Positions 24,320 to 33,927 of a stretch of 64,000 nucleotides of DNA are shown in pieces; within the stretch, counting starts at the first letter, position 1, and each line of letters begins with the position of its first letter. Both the position numbers and the translations under genes were made by a program. The DNA is from Sphingomonas sp. Leaf230 (lineage in GTDB: Bacteria; Pseudomonadota; Alphaproteobacteria; Sphingomonadales; Sphingomonadaceae), in contig NZ_LMKW01000008.1 of the NCBI RefSeq assembly GCF_001421745.1, forward strand, positions 125,027 to 189,026, read 5' to 3'. Under the pieces are notes generated by a model. It searched no databases. It was not told where the DNA came from and was given only the letters and a program-made list of their open reading frames with translations.

Positions 24320-25756
24320 ATGACCACCGCCTATGACACAAAGCTCGGGCTCTACATCGCCGGCGAATGGCTGAGCGGCGACGGTCGCGAGACGCGCGAC
24401 GTGCTGAACCCGGCGACCGGTGCGGGACAGGCGGCGTTGCCGCTCGCCAATGCAGCGGACCTCGATCGTGCACTGGAGGCGACGCAGCGCGGCTTTATCG
24501 CTTGGCGTGCGACCCCGCCGGAAAAGCGTGCCGCGATCCTGGTCCGGACCGCGCAACTGCTGCGCGAGCGCGGCGACCATATCGCTCGTATCGCAACGCT
24601 GGAGCAGGGCAAGATCCAGGCCGAGGCGAAGGGCGAAGTCGCGTTTGCCGCCGCGCTGCTCGACTTCCACGCCGCCGAGGGCCTGCGTGTCTATGGCCGC
24701 GTGCTGCCCCGCCCATCGGGCACGCGGAGCCTGGTCCTGCACCAGCCGGTCGGCCCGGTGGCGGCGTTCTGCGCGTGGAACTTCCCGATCATGAACGTCG
24801 TGCGGAAGATCGCGCCGGCGGTTGCTGCCGGCTGCTCGATCATCATCAAGCCATCCGAGGAAACCGCGGGTAGCGCGGTCGAGGTCATGCGCTGTTTCCA
24901 GGACGCCGGGTTGCCCGGTGACGTCGCGCAGTGCGTGTTCGGCGTGCCGGACATGGTGTCGCGCCAGCTGCTCGCCTCGCCGATCACGCGGAAACTGAGC
25001 TTCACCGGATCGGTGCCGGTCGGCAAGGCGCTGATGAAGCTGGCCGCCGATACGATGATGCGGACAACGATGGAGCTGGGCGGGCACGGCCCGGTGCTGG
25101 TGTTCGACGATTGCGACCTGGAGAAGACGCTCGATACGCTGGTCGCGCACAAGTTTCGCAACGCAGGCCAGGTCTGCGTCGCGCCGACGCGCTTCCATGT
25201 TCAGGATGGCATCTATAACCGGTTTGCCGCCGGTTTCGCCGAGCGGACGCGCGCGTTGAAGATCGGCGACGGCATGGATGCGGCGAGCCAGATGGGCCCG
25301 ATGGCCAACGCCCGCCGTCCCGATGCGATCGCTGAGCTGGTCGGCGACGCGACCGGGCACGGCGCCAAGCTGCTCGCGGGCGGCGACTATGGCGGCCAGG
25401 GCGGGTTCTTCTTCCAGCCGACCGTGTTGGCCGACGTACCCCTGTCGGCGCGCGCGATGAACGAGGAGCCGTTCGGTCCGGTCGCGTTGCTCAGCCGGTT
25501 CGCGACGGACGAGGACGCGGTGACCGAAGCCAACCGCCTGCCGTTCGGGCTGGCAGCATATTGCTTCACCGAGAATGGCCGTCGCCAGAACATGCTCGGC
25601 GACGCGATCGAGGCGGGGATGATCGCGATCAACAACGTCCGGCTGAGCTATCCCGACAGCCCGTTCGGCGGCGTGAAGGAGAGCGGGCACGGTTCCGAGG
25701 ACGGCCCGGAGGGCATTGCCGCGCATCTCGTCACGAAGGCCGTGCATATCAGCTGA
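24320..25756 (+). CDS. NAD(P)-dependent aldehyde dehydrogenase, succinate-semialdehyde type (478 aa)
   Basis: The ATG at 24320 has ACGGAGAC upstream and gives the normal family length. Key parts are FCAWNFPIMNVVRKIAPAVA and IIKPSEETAGSA (cofactor site), FTGSVPVGKAL, the catalytic glutamate in TMELGGHGPV and the catalytic cysteine in NAGQVCVAPTRF. The C-terminal PFGGVKESGHGSEDGPEGI matches GabD/SSADH-like enzymes. It oxidises an aldehyde to the acid; the substrate is not certain. Confidence 0.92.
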   Translation: MTTAYDTKLGLYIAGEWLSGDGRETRDVLNPATGAGQAALPLANAADLDRALEATQRGFIAWRATPPEKRAAILVRTAQLLRERGDHIARIATLEQGKIQAEAKGEVAFAAALLDFHAAEGLRVYGRVLPRPSGTRSLVLHQPVGPVAAFCAWNFPIMNVVRKIAPAVAAGCSIIIKPSEETAGSAVEVMRCFQDAGLPGDVAQCVFGVPDMVSRQLLASPITRKLSFTGSVPVGKALMKLAADTMMRTTMELGGHGPVLVFDDCDLEKTLDTLVAHKFRNAGQVCVAPTRFHVQDGIYNRFAAGFAERTRALKIGDGMDAASQMGPMANARRPDAIAELVGDATGHGAKLLAGGDYGGQGGFFFQPTVLADVPLSARAMNEEPFGPVALLSRFATDEDAVTEANRLPFGLAAYCFTENGRRQNMLGDAIEAGMIAINNVRLSYPDSPFGGVKESGHGSEDGPEGIAAHLVTKAVHIS

Positions 25757-25763
25757 CCGGGCG

Positions 25764-25797
25764 GTGCAAGGCCTTCCGCGGACGGTCGGCCTTGCAC
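25764..25797 (+). terminator. Hairpin after the aldehyde dehydrogenase
   Basis: GTGCAAGGCC (25764-25773) pairs perfectly with GGCCTTGCAC (25788-25797), with an inner CCG/CGG. No T-run follows, so it may stall rather than fully terminate. Confidence 0.55.
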
Positions 25798-25924
25798 GCC
25801 GTTGCACTGGATACCGGGGCACGCCCCCCGCCCGTTCGATCAAGGCTATCCGTTGTCGGCACCGTCTACCGTTCAGGTTCGGCTCGCTAATCAGGGCGCG
25901 GCTTACGGGGACGGGGATGTGACG

Positions 25925-26215
25925 ATGACGACGATCAAGGGAAGCATGCTGGTGTCGATGCTTGGGCTGGCGTGCCTCGGAGCCTGCGCCTCGACCGGCA
26001 CGAACGACCGTGCGAGTACGAGACTATGCCGCGCCGATGCCGCCGCGACGCTCGTCGGGCAGACCGCGCCTAGCGACACGGATATTCTTCGCCAGACGGG
26101 GAGCGCCGTGGTCCGCCGGCTCGCACCGGGCGATCCGATGACGCGCGATTATCGGCAGGAGCGCGTGACCGTCATCGTCGCGGACGGCCGAGTAGTTTCC
26201 GCATCCTGTGGTTGA
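25925..26215 (+). CDS. I78-family peptidase inhibitor lipoprotein (96 aa)
   Basis: The N-terminus MTTIKGSMLVSMLGLACLGA with lipobox LGAC is a lipoprotein signal. The mature part matches the I78 inhibitor pattern: CRADAAATLVGQ, then SAVVRRLAPGDPMTRDYRQE, then RVTVIVADGRVVSASCG with two conserved cysteines. Members inhibit serine peptidases in the periplasm. The GTG two codons upstream is an alternative start. The next gene begins at or just after its stop. Confidence 0.85.
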   Translation: MTTIKGSMLVSMLGLACLGACASTGTNDRASTRLCRADAAATLVGQTAPSDTDILRQTGSAVVRRLAPGDPMTRDYRQERVTVIVADGRVVSASCG

Positions 26216-26228
26216 GCGCCCAGTCTTG

Positions 26229-26600
26229 ATGCGAGCGGCTATCTGCGCATTGGCCGGGACGTTCATCACGGGTTGCACGGCGCATGTCCCGGTCGAGGGT
26301 CCGATAGCGCTTGGCCAGACCGCGTTCGTCGACGGACCGAAAGTGCGCGCGGACCGGGTCATCGAAGACAGTCGCTGCCCCGTCGATGTGCAGTGCGTCT
26401 GGGCGGGGCGGCTCGTGGTGCGCGCGACCGTCATGGGTGGCGGCTGGTCCAGGCAGATCGATCTGACGCTGGGCATGCCCGTCAACGTCGCGGACGGCGC
26501 GCTGACCCTGGTCGCGGCCAGCCCGGCGCGGCGAGTGAATGCTCGTCCCGCAAAGGACAGCGCCTATCGCTTCACCTTCGCATTTCGAGGCGGCCGGTAA
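26229..26600 (+). CDS. Putative lipoprotein (123 aa)
   Basis: I chose ATG 26229 because it gives a compact lipoprotein signal (MRAAICALAGTFITGC, lipobox ITGC); a GTG at 26208 would overlap the previous gene. The mature part has EDSRCPVDVQCVWAGRLVV, a phrase seen in small periplasmic proteins of unknown function, followed by beta-strand-like segments and SAYRFTFAFRGGR. It probably forms an operon with the I78 inhibitor. Function unknown. Confidence 0.7.
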   Translation: MRAAICALAGTFITGCTAHVPVEGPIALGQTAFVDGPKVRADRVIEDSRCPVDVQCVWAGRLVVRATVMGGGWSRQIDLTLGMPVNVADGALTLVAASPARRVNARPAKDSAYRFTFAFRGGR

Positions 26601-26678
26601 CGTTGCGAGGCGTTTATAGGCTGGTCCGCGTTGCCCTCTGCGTTGCCCCGCGGGACGTCCGGGCCTACACCGTCGAGG

Positions 26679-28256
26679 ATGCTGACGTCGACGATCCACC
26701 AGATTCTTGTGCTGCGATCGGATTCAGGCGGTCGCCCCGGTTTGCAACTAGGCGCTGAACGCAGACGACGCTTGCGGCTTGCGGCGAGCGTCGCGCTATT
26801 CGCCGGATGCGCGGTGCTCGCCGCGTGCGATCGGCGGCCGGATACCGGCGCGGTGGTGGTCAGTGCGATCGGCGGCGTCCCGCATGTCGCCGATGCGAGC
26901 CGCGTCGCGCTCGACACCCCTGCCCGCCTGCTGATGGATTCGACCGCGCAGGGGCTGGTGCGGTTCGATGCCGCGGGACAGATCGAGCCGGGGATCGCCG
27001 AGCGCTGGATCGTGATCGACGGCGGGATGAGCTACATCTTCCGCCTGCGCGAGGGCGACTGGGGCGATGGTACGCCGGTCACCGCCGAACAGGTGGTGAC
27101 GATGCTCCGACGACAGATTGGCGGCCCCGATACCGCACGGGCGGCGGCGGGCGCACGCAATCCGCTCGCGCCGTTCCTCACCGCGATCGACGAGATCGTC
27201 GTAATGACGCCGCAGGTGATCGAGGTGCGGCTGTCGCGGCCAAGACCCGACCTGTTGAAGCTGTTCGCGCAACCCGAACTCGCGTTGCTGCGGCTGCGAC
27301 CGACCGGCGGGACCGGACCGTTCCGCGTTGCACATCGCGGTCGTGCACCGTTGCTGCGCCCGGCGTTCGATCCCGGCCAGGCCGATCCCGATGACCAGCG
27401 CGAGGCAAAGCCGCAGGAGGACGTCCGGCTGATCGGCGAGCGTGCGGCGCGCGCGATCGCGCGGTTCGCCAACCGTGACTCCGATCTGGTGAGCGGGGGC
27501 AGCTTCGTCGACTGGCCGTTGCTGGCGGTGACCAGTATCGCGCCGGCGAACATCCGCATCGATCCGGCGGTGGGGCTGTTCGGCCTGGCGATCGTCCGGC
27601 GCGACGGGTTCCTGGCCGATGCCGTCAACCGCGCCGCCGTGTCGCAGGCGATCGACCGGTCGGCGGTGACCGGGGCGGTCGCGCCGAACTGGGACGCGGC
27701 GGATCGCATCCTGCCCGATATCCTCGACTCCGCCTCGCTGCCGCAGGTGCCGGCATGGACGCTGTTGACGCAGGACGAACGTCGCGCCGCCGCGCGCCAG
27801 CGGGTCGCGAGTTGGAAGCAGCAGAGTCCGGGTCCGATCGAGCTGCGGGTCGCGCTTCCCGTCGGACCGGGGGCGACGTTGCTGTATGCGCAGATCGCGG
27901 CGTCGCTGATGGCGATCGGGATCGTCCCCCGGCGAGTCGGGATCGACGACGCGGCCGAGCTGAAGCTGGTCGACGCGGTCGCGCCCTATGACAGCGCGCG
28001 CTGGTATCTGGCGGCGGCGTGCGTCGCATGTGGCGATGCTGCACGGACGGCACTTGAAGCGGCACGCGAGGCGCCGACGCTCGCCGAACGCGGCGCCAGG
28101 ATAGCCGCCGCCGACGCCGCGATGAACGAGGACGTGGCGTTCATCCCGCTGGCGCGTCCGATGCGATGGTCGCTGGTCTCCCCGCGGCTCAGCCAGTGGC
28201 AGGCGAACACCCGCGCGTGGCACCCGTTGAACCGGTTGCGCCCCGATACCAACTAA
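26679..28256 (+). CDS. ABC-type peptide/solute-binding lipoprotein (about 525 aa)
   Basis: A lipoprotein signal (RLAASVALFAGCAVLAAC) precedes a family 5 extracellular solute-binding domain. Signs are LLMDSTAQGLVRFDAAGQIE, GIAERWIVIDGGMSYIFRLR and WGDGTPVTAEQVV. The first ATG is at 26679, leaving a long n-region; GTG 26709 is an alternative. No permease or ATPase gene is nearby, so its transporter partner is elsewhere or it has another role. The domain is somewhat short and diverged in the middle (residues 230-280). Confidence 0.8.
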   Translation: MLTSTIHQILVLRSDSGGRPGLQLGAERRRRLRLAASVALFAGCAVLAACDRRPDTGAVVVSAIGGVPHVADASRVALDTPARLLMDSTAQGLVRFDAAGQIEPGIAERWIVIDGGMSYIFRLREGDWGDGTPVTAEQVVTMLRRQIGGPDTARAAAGARNPLAPFLTAIDEIVVMTPQVIEVRLSRPRPDLLKLFAQPELALLRLRPTGGTGPFRVAHRGRAPLLRPAFDPGQADPDDQREAKPQEDVRLIGERAARAIARFANRDSDLVSGGSFVDWPLLAVTSIAPANIRIDPAVGLFGLAIVRRDGFLADAVNRAAVSQAIDRSAVTGAVAPNWDAADRILPDILDSASLPQVPAWTLLTQDERRAAARQRVASWKQQSPGPIELRVALPVGPGATLLYAQIAASLMAIGIVPRRVGIDDAAELKLVDAVAPYDSARWYLAAACVACGDAARTALEAAREAPTLAERGARIAAADAAMNEDVAFIPLARPMRWSLVSPRLSQWQANTRAWHPLNRLRPDTN

Positions 28257-28261
28257 GGTCG

Positions 28262-28687
28262 ATGAACCCGCGCACCACCCGCATCGCCCCCGGCGAGATC
28301 TTCCAGACGCTGCCGCTCGGCAAGGATGCACTGTCGGTGCGCCGCCGCGTCGAGGCGATGGAGCGCGTGATGGAGGGGTTGTTCGTCATCCCCGGCACCA
28401 ACCGCAAGGTCGGCATGGACGTCGTGCTGGACCTCATCCCGTTCGCCGGCAGCACGATAGCAGCGGCAGTCGGCGCGTGGATGGCATGGGAAGCGCGCAA
28501 CATCGGCATGTCCAAGATCCAGATGGCGCGGATGTTCGGCAATGTCGGGATCGACTGGGCGTTCGGGATGATCCCGTTCGTCGGCGCGATCCCCGATTTC
28601 TTCTTCCGCTCGAACACCCGCAACCTGCGGATCATCAAGCGTCATCTCGACAAGCATTATCCATCGACGACGACGCTTCAGGGGTAA
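28262..28687 (+). CDS. DUF4112 family membrane protein (141 aa)
   Basis: The protein shows the DUF4112 pattern: RVEAMERVMEGLFVIPGTNR, then GMDVVLDLIPFAGSTIAAAV, and a second GIDWAFGMIPFVGAIPDFFF. Two hydrophobic segments (about residues 55-75 and 95-115) each contain a D-x-x-x-G-x-IPF motif. It probably lies in the inner membrane. Function unknown. It starts five bases after the solute-binding protein gene. Confidence 0.85.
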   Translation: MNPRTTRIAPGEIFQTLPLGKDALSVRRRVEAMERVMEGLFVIPGTNRKVGMDVVLDLIPFAGSTIAAAVGAWMAWEARNIGMSKIQMARMFGNVGIDWAFGMIPFVGAIPDFFFRSNTRNLRIIKRHLDKHYPSTTTLQG

Positions 28688-28701
28688 GACGCTCTATACC
28701 G

Positions 28702-28793
28702 GTCATTCCCGCAGAGGCGGGAACCATACTGGCTGACTGCACGAATAATTGCGAATGACAGCCGATATGGATCCCCGCCTGCGCGGGGATGAC
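28702..28793. repeat. Inverted-pair palindromic element, family F copy 1
   Basis: GTCATTCCCGCAGAGGCGGG at 28702 is answered by GGATCCCCGCCTGCGCGGGG ending GATGAC at 28793. Each arm is a hairpin. It separates the convergent DUF4112 and L,D-transpeptidase genes and may terminate both. Confidence 0.75.
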
Positions 28794-28821
28794 TACCAAA
28801 GGCATAGAGTAGGTCAGGCTA

Positions 28822-30306
28822 TTACGGCCCGACGTCGGCATCGCGTGCCGCCGGCTTGTAGCTCGCACTCGTCCCAAGCCCCAGCGCGACGGCGACACGG
28901 TCGTTCCAGCCATAGGGATCGGCGCGGATGACGGGCTCGCCGGCGTCGTCGAACAGCACGGTCTGGTACAGCAGACGGACCGGGATCTCCTTCGGCAGCT
29001 TGACGAACGTCTCCTTGCCGGTCGCGCGAGCGGCATGCCACTGATCGGTCACACCCTCGTCCTTCGCGAGCAGCTCGGCGAAACCGAGCGCATCCTCGAC
29101 GCGGACGCAGCCATGGCTACGCTGGCGCTGAATCTCGGCGAACAGCTGTTTCGCGGGCGTGTCGTGCAGGTAGATCGCGTGCTCGTTGGACATGTCGAAC
29201 TTGACCAGGCCGAGCGAATTCTTCGGCCCCGATTGCTGGACCAGCCAGCCATTCTTCCACGCCAGGTTGTTCGCGCGCAGATACCCGGCGCCCTTGCCCG
29301 CCATCTCCTTCTTCTCGACCGAGCGCGGCACCGTCCAGGTCGGATTGGCGACGAGGCGGAAAATCGGCGACCCGAGCTGCGGCGTTTCCTTGTCGGGTTC
29401 GCCGACCACGACCTTGCGGCTGTCGACCAGCTTGCCGTCGCGCCAATAGCTCAACCGTGCCGCCGCGAGATTGACGTCGATCCGCGTCGTCGGCGCGTTG
29501 CGATCGAGCCACCGGAGCCGCTCCATGTTGACCGCGATCGCGCGCGCCCGGTCTGCGTCGGACAAGTTGAGGATGCCGAGCGCCGCGCTGCCGATCATGC
29601 CGTCGGGCTTGATCCCGTAGTCCGCCTGCATCTTCTTGATCGCGAGGATCATCGCCGGGGTCAGGCGATCGCCCTGCGCCGCCGCCTTGTCGAGATAATC
29701 GAACGCGACGAGCTGGTGCGCGATCGCAGGCACGCGCGGATCGGCTTCGCCCGGCTTGATCGGCTTGCCCGTGTCGGGGATCGCGGACGCCGGAGTCTGC
29801 TCCCATTTCGGCGTCGCGAGATAGGCCTTCGATAGGCGCGCGTAATTCTCGTCCTGCGGCGCCAGCCCTGCGAGCCACTTGCCGACGTCGCCAGCTTGTA
29901 GCGCCGCGGCGAGGCCACGGCCGAGATCGACCTGCGGGCGCGGCACGGTGTAGACGTCGAACAACTTGGTCGGATCGGTCGCGCCCTGTGACAGCGCCTT
30001 GCCGTATGCGAGCGCGGCCTTGGTCAAAGCGTCGTCGCCGGCACCGGGCTGCGCGCTCGCATCGAAGCTCATCCGGTCGAGACCGTGGGCACCGCGCGCC
30101 GCGATCGCCTTGCGCAACTGCCCGGCGGTGGTGGTGGTCCACCCGGTCGGCGCCGCTGCAGGAGCCGCCGCCGCCGCGGGCTGCTGCGTGTTCGAGGCGG
30201 TCGTCGTCTTCACCTCGCAAGCCGAGAGTGCACACGTCATCGCCAGCAGCGATGCACCGATCAAACCAAGACGCACCAGCAATTCCCCCACAATCTGGAC
30301 ACACAA
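28822..30306 (-). CDS. L,D-transpeptidase (YcbB-type), murein cross-linking (494 aa)
   Basis: The N-terminus is a lipoprotein-like signal (LIGASLLAMTCALSAC). An Ala/Pro-rich linker follows, then a peptidoglycan-binding domain (residues about 205-265, AIKKMQADYGIKPDGMIGSA). The YkuD catalytic domain has HDTPAKQLF and the nucleophile motif RSHGCVRV near residue 410. Such enzymes make 3-3 cross-links between diaminopimelate residues. The length is close to E. coli LdtD. It is convergent with DUF4112. Confidence 0.92.
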   Translation of the reverse strand: MCVQIVGELLVRLGLIGASLLAMTCALSACEVKTTTASNTQQPAAAAAPAAAPTGWTTTTAGQLRKAIAARGAHGLDRMSFDASAQPGAGDDALTKAALAYGKALSQGATDPTKLFDVYTVPRPQVDLGRGLAAALQAGDVGKWLAGLAPQDENYARLSKAYLATPKWEQTPASAIPDTGKPIKPGEADPRVPAIAHQLVAFDYLDKAAAQGDRLTPAMILAIKKMQADYGIKPDGMIGSAALGILNLSDADRARAIAVNMERLRWLDRNAPTTRIDVNLAAARLSYWRDGKLVDSRKVVVGEPDKETPQLGSPIFRLVANPTWTVPRSVEKKEMAGKGAGYLRANNLAWKNGWLVQQSGPKNSLGLVKFDMSNEHAIYLHDTPAKQLFAEIQRQRSHGCVRVEDALGFAELLAKDEGVTDQWHAARATGKETFVKLPKEIPVRLLYQTVLFDDAGEPVIRADPYGWNDRVAVALGLGTSASYKPAARDADVGP

Positions 30307-30446
30307 CGCTCGGGTGTCGGTCTCCGCTCCACGACGCAGGAGCGGATACGTAATTCTTCCACCAGATCGACCGCCCGTGCCTTTTGCATGTCACGCACCG
30401 TCATTCTGCAACCCGGATCGCGCCCGTCGCGTTATAGGGCCCACGC

Positions 30447-31172
30447 ATGATCAAGGTCGCCAGCTACAATATCCACAAGGGCATAGGGCTCGACCGTCGG
30501 CGTAATCCCGAACGCGTGGTCGAGGTTCTGTGCGAGATCGATGCCGACGTGATCGCCCTGCAGGAAGCGGACCGGCGGTTCGGGGCCAAGGCCTGCGTGC
30601 TGCCGCATCACCTGCTGGAGGAGCATAGCGACTGGAAGCCGGTCGACTTCGGCTTGCGCGCGCTCAGCATGGGCTGGCACGGCAATGTCATCCTGGTGCG
30701 CAAGTCGGCGCGGGTGGTCGACAGCGAGCCGCTCCACCTCCCCTCGCTGGAGCCACGCGGGGCGGTGATGGCCGACGTCCAGTTCGCGGGCGGCATGTTG
30801 CGCGTGCTCGGCATGCATCTCGATCTCTCCGGCCTGTGGCGACGCAAGCAGGCCGCCGCGATCATGAACCACGTCGATACCTGCGCGCAGGCGCATCCGA
30901 CGGTGATGATGGGCGATCTCAACGAATGGAGCGCAGGCGCCGGGTGCCTGCGCGACTTCGGCCGCGACTATGCATTCGCCGAGACGGGCGCGAGTTTCCA
31001 TTCGCGGCGCGCGGTCGCTCGGCTCGACCGGATCATGGTGTCGTCGGACTTGAACGTGGTCGAGTGCGGCGTGCATGCGAGCCCGGCGGCGCGGAAAGCC
31101 TCGGATCACCTGCCGATCTGGGCTATTCTGGAAACGAAAACGCCGACGAACCGAACCGGGGCCACCAGATAA
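30447..31172 (+). CDS. Endonuclease/exonuclease/phosphatase (EEP) family protein (241 aa)
   Basis: The EEP fold is marked by MIKVASYNIHKGIG at the start, VIALQEADRR near residue 37 (metal-binding Glu), GMHLDLS, MMGDLNEWS (Asp/Asn) and SDHLPIWA near the end (catalytic His). Members cleave phosphodiesters or phosphomonoesters. The substrate is not evident. It lies upstream of the large patatin-like gene on the same strand. Confidence 0.9.
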   Translation: MIKVASYNIHKGIGLDRRRNPERVVEVLCEIDADVIALQEADRRFGAKACVLPHHLLEEHSDWKPVDFGLRALSMGWHGNVILVRKSARVVDSEPLHLPSLEPRGAVMADVQFAGGMLRVLGMHLDLSGLWRRKQAAAIMNHVDTCAQAHPTVMMGDLNEWSAGAGCLRDFGRDYAFAETGASFHSRRAVARLDRIMVSSDLNVVECGVHASPAARKASDHLPIWAILETKTPTNRTGATR

Positions 31173-31206
31173 ACCCCGAGCGATACCGTCGGCATGAGGA
31201 TGTAGA

Positions 31207-33495
31207 ATGCGCGAGAAGGAACTGCGACTGGCGCTCGTCTGCTATGGCGGGATCAGCCTTGCGGTCTACATGCACGGCATCACCAAGGAGATCTGGCGCC
31301 TCGTCTGCGCCAGCCGCGCGTTCCACGACGGCGACACGCCGAAGGGCGGCAGCGAAGGCGTGTATCACGCGCTGCTCCAAGAGATCGAGGCGCATGGCGC
31401 GATCCGCGTCCGCGTCCTGGCCGACATCATCGCGGGCGCCAGCGCGGGCGGGATCAATGGCATCTTCCTCGCGCAGGCGATCGCGACCGGGCAAAGCCTC
31501 GACCCGCTGACCGACCTGTGGATGACGTCCGCCGACGTCGAGGCGCTGATCGATACCGAAGCGGCACCCAAATCGCGATTCTCGAAGGCGTGGGCGATGC
31601 CGCTCGCATGGATGGCAGCGGGGCGCAGCACCGACAAGGTTGACGCGCTCGATGATCCGACCCGCGAAGAGGTGCGCACCAAGCTGTCGCATTTTATCCG
31701 CTCGCGCTGGTTCGAGCCGCCGTTCGGCGGGAAGACCTTTACCAACCTCCTGCTCGATGCGTTCGACGCGATGGCGGCGAGCGAACGCGGGCCGCGCCTG
31801 TTGCCGCCGGGCCAGCCGCTCGACCTGTTCGTGACGGTCACCGACTTTTCGGGGCATCCCGAGCGGTTGCAGCTCAATTCACCCGCCGAAGTGGTCGAAA
31901 CCGAGCATCGCCTGGTGGTCGACTTCACCGACAGTGGCGGGGCGTGCGATACGCTCGCACCACCTGCAGAACTGGCGTTCGCGGCCCGCGCGACGTCGAG
32001 CTTTCCGGGAGCCTTTCCGCCGTTCACGGTCGCCGAACTGGACGGCGTGCTGAAGGATCGCGCGATCGTCTGGCCGGAGCGTCCTGCGTTCCTCGCGCGT
32101 GTCCTGCCCCGTCATACGGCGGCCAACGCAGCGGAAAGCGCGGTGCTGATCGACGGGTCGGTGCTCGCCAATGCGCCGTTCCGGCCCGCGCTCGATGCGC
32201 TCAAGGAGCGGCCGGCGCGGCGCCAGATCGACCGGCGATTTATCTACATAGACCCCTCCCCCGACATCAAGCTGCGGCTCAACCGCGGTGGCGGCACGCC
32301 AGGATTCTTCCAGACGATCATCGGCGCGATCAGCGACATCCCGCGCCAACAACCGATCCGCGACAATCTAGAGGCGATCGCCGAACGTTCCGCGAGAATC
32401 GATCGGATGCGCGGCATCCTCACCGCAATCCGTCCCGAGGTGGAGGCCGACGTCGAATCTTTGTTCGGCCACACATTGTTCCTCGACCGGCCGACCGCGC
32501 CGCGGCTGATCGCGTGGCGGCGGCGTGCGCAAAAGGCGGCGGCGGCGAGCTCGGGCTATGGCTTCGTCGCGTACGGCCATCTGAAGCGCAGCGCGGTGAT
32601 CGAGACGCTGGCGTTGCTCCTGTTCGATGCCGGGGAACACCACCGGCCGCGGCGGCTGGCGCAGATCCGGGCCGCGATCGTCGCGCATGTCGCCGCCTCG
32701 GGTGCGGACTTACTTGGGTCGGGGCATGCGGGCGGGGCCAGTGCCGCGTCGATCGCATTCCTGCGGACCTTCGATATCGGCTTCCGCATCCGCCGACTGC
32801 GGCTGATGGCGCGGCGCCTTTCGGAGGTGGAGACCGCCGCCGACGAGCCGGAACTGGGGCCGATGCGCGACGCGATCTACGAATCGCTTTCGCCGTATCT
32901 CGATCGGTTGCGCGCCGAGATGCATGCCGGGCTCCACGATGCGGTACGGGCGATGCGCGGCGATGCGGGCGCGGTGCTGGAAACGCTCGGCCGGACGTTC
33001 GACCTTGATCGCCTCGATGCGGAAACCGACCAGCGGCTGGCGGAAGCGTTCGCCGCGCTCGCCAAGCCGACGCGGCGAACGCTGTTGCTGGCCTATCTCG
33101 GCTTCCCGTATTTCGATACCGCGACGCTGCCGCTGTTGCAGGGCGAAGGTCTCGACGAGTTCGATCCGATCAAGGTCGACCGGATCGCGCCCGACGATGC
33201 GACCTCGATCCGCTCCGGCGGCGCCGAGGCGACGTTGAAGGGGATCCAGTTCGGGACGTTCGGCGCGTTCTTCAGCCGTGCCTACCGCGAGAACGACTAT
33301 CTCTGGGGGCGGCTGCATGGGTCGGAACGGATGATCGACATCACCGTCTCGACGCTGCCATCGACCGTGCGGATGAAGCCCGGCCGGGTGGCGGCGATCA
33401 AGCGCGCCGCGTTCCTCGCGATCCTCGATGAGGAGGAGCCACGGCTGACCGCGATCCTGCCGTTGATCGCGCAGTTGCGTACCGAAATCGGCTAA
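31207..33495 (+). CDS. Large patatin-like protein, TIGR03607 type (762 aa)
   Basis: The N-terminus (LRLALVCYGGISLAVYMHGI) is the hallmark of this long patatin-like family. The nucleophile is in IIAGASAGGINGIFLAQA near residue 80, and the catalytic aspartate is in VLIDGSVLANAPF near residue 318. The C-terminal half is alpha-helical and family-specific. No signal peptide is seen. It is probably a lipid acyl hydrolase acting at a membrane. It is unrelated in length and detail to the 350-residue patatin at 15899. Confidence 0.93.
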   Translation: MREKELRLALVCYGGISLAVYMHGITKEIWRLVCASRAFHDGDTPKGGSEGVYHALLQEIEAHGAIRVRVLADIIAGASAGGINGIFLAQAIATGQSLDPLTDLWMTSADVEALIDTEAAPKSRFSKAWAMPLAWMAAGRSTDKVDALDDPTREEVRTKLSHFIRSRWFEPPFGGKTFTNLLLDAFDAMAASERGPRLLPPGQPLDLFVTVTDFSGHPERLQLNSPAEVVETEHRLVVDFTDSGGACDTLAPPAELAFAARATSSFPGAFPPFTVAELDGVLKDRAIVWPERPAFLARVLPRHTAANAAESAVLIDGSVLANAPFRPALDALKERPARRQIDRRFIYIDPSPDIKLRLNRGGGTPGFFQTIIGAISDIPRQQPIRDNLEAIAERSARIDRMRGILTAIRPEVEADVESLFGHTLFLDRPTAPRLIAWRRRAQKAAAASSGYGFVAYGHLKRSAVIETLALLLFDAGEHHRPRRLAQIRAAIVAHVAASGADLLGSGHAGGASAASIAFLRTFDIGFRIRRLRLMARRLSEVETAADEPELGPMRDAIYESLSPYLDRLRAEMHAGLHDAVRAMRGDAGAVLETLGRTFDLDRLDAETDQRLAEAFAALAKPTRRTLLLAYLGFPYFDTATLPLLQGEGLDEFDPIKVDRIAPDDATSIRSGGAEATLKGIQFGTFGAFFSRAYRENDYLWGRLHGSERMIDITVSTLPSTVRMKPGRVAAIKRAAFLAILDEEEPRLTAILPLIAQLRTEIG

Positions 33496-33561
33496 AGCTG
33501 GCCAAAACGCCGATGTGGCGGTAGCTCTGCGTTTCCAGCCGCGTTTCGACGCGGGTGGGGT

Positions 33562-33927
33562 ATGATAAAGGGTCGCCGCATGCAGTTCCTGAAAATCCTG
33601 TTCTGGTGCCTGCTGGCGTTCATCGCCGCGGTCTTCACCATCAGCAACTGGAACGCCGTCCAGATCCAGCTCTGGGGCGGACTGATCGCGGACGTGAACC
33701 TGCCGCTGCTGCTGTTCGTGACGTTCCTGATCGGGTTCGTGCCGACGATGCTCTACAATCATGCGATCCGGTGGCGGCTGCGTCAGCGGCTTTCGACCTG
33801 CGAGCGCGAGTTGCTGGACCTGCGCACGCCGCGACCGGAGCCGGTGGCGTTCGTGCCTGCCGAGACTCCTGCGACGATCGCACCGACTGTTGTGCCGACC
33901 GCCACGCCGCCGGGGTCGCTCCTGTGA
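33562..33927 (+). CDS. lapA: LapA family inner-membrane protein (121 aa)
   Basis: Two membrane segments (FLKILFWCLLAFIAAVFTIS, and LLLFVTFLIGFVPTMLYNH) flank the family phrase NWNAVQIQLWGG. A short cytoplasmic coiled-coil follows, then a Pro/Thr/Ala-rich tail. LapA-domain proteins help control lipopolysaccharide synthesis in enterobacteria; the role here is inferred. The start may be at 33562 or Met 33580. Its TGA overlaps the GTG start of pyrF. Confidence 0.85.
   Translation: MIKGRRMQFLKILFWCLLAFIAAVFTISNWNAVQIQLWGGLIADVNLPLLLFVTFLIGFVPTMLYNHAIRWRLRQRLSTCERELLDLRTPRPEPVAFVPAETPATIAPTVVPTATPPGSLL

Noticed and set aside
23591..25843. 750-codon minus-strand frame spanning the aldehyde dehydrogenase and part of the phospholipase gene
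   Set aside because: It overlaps two well-supported genes and shows no motif of its own.
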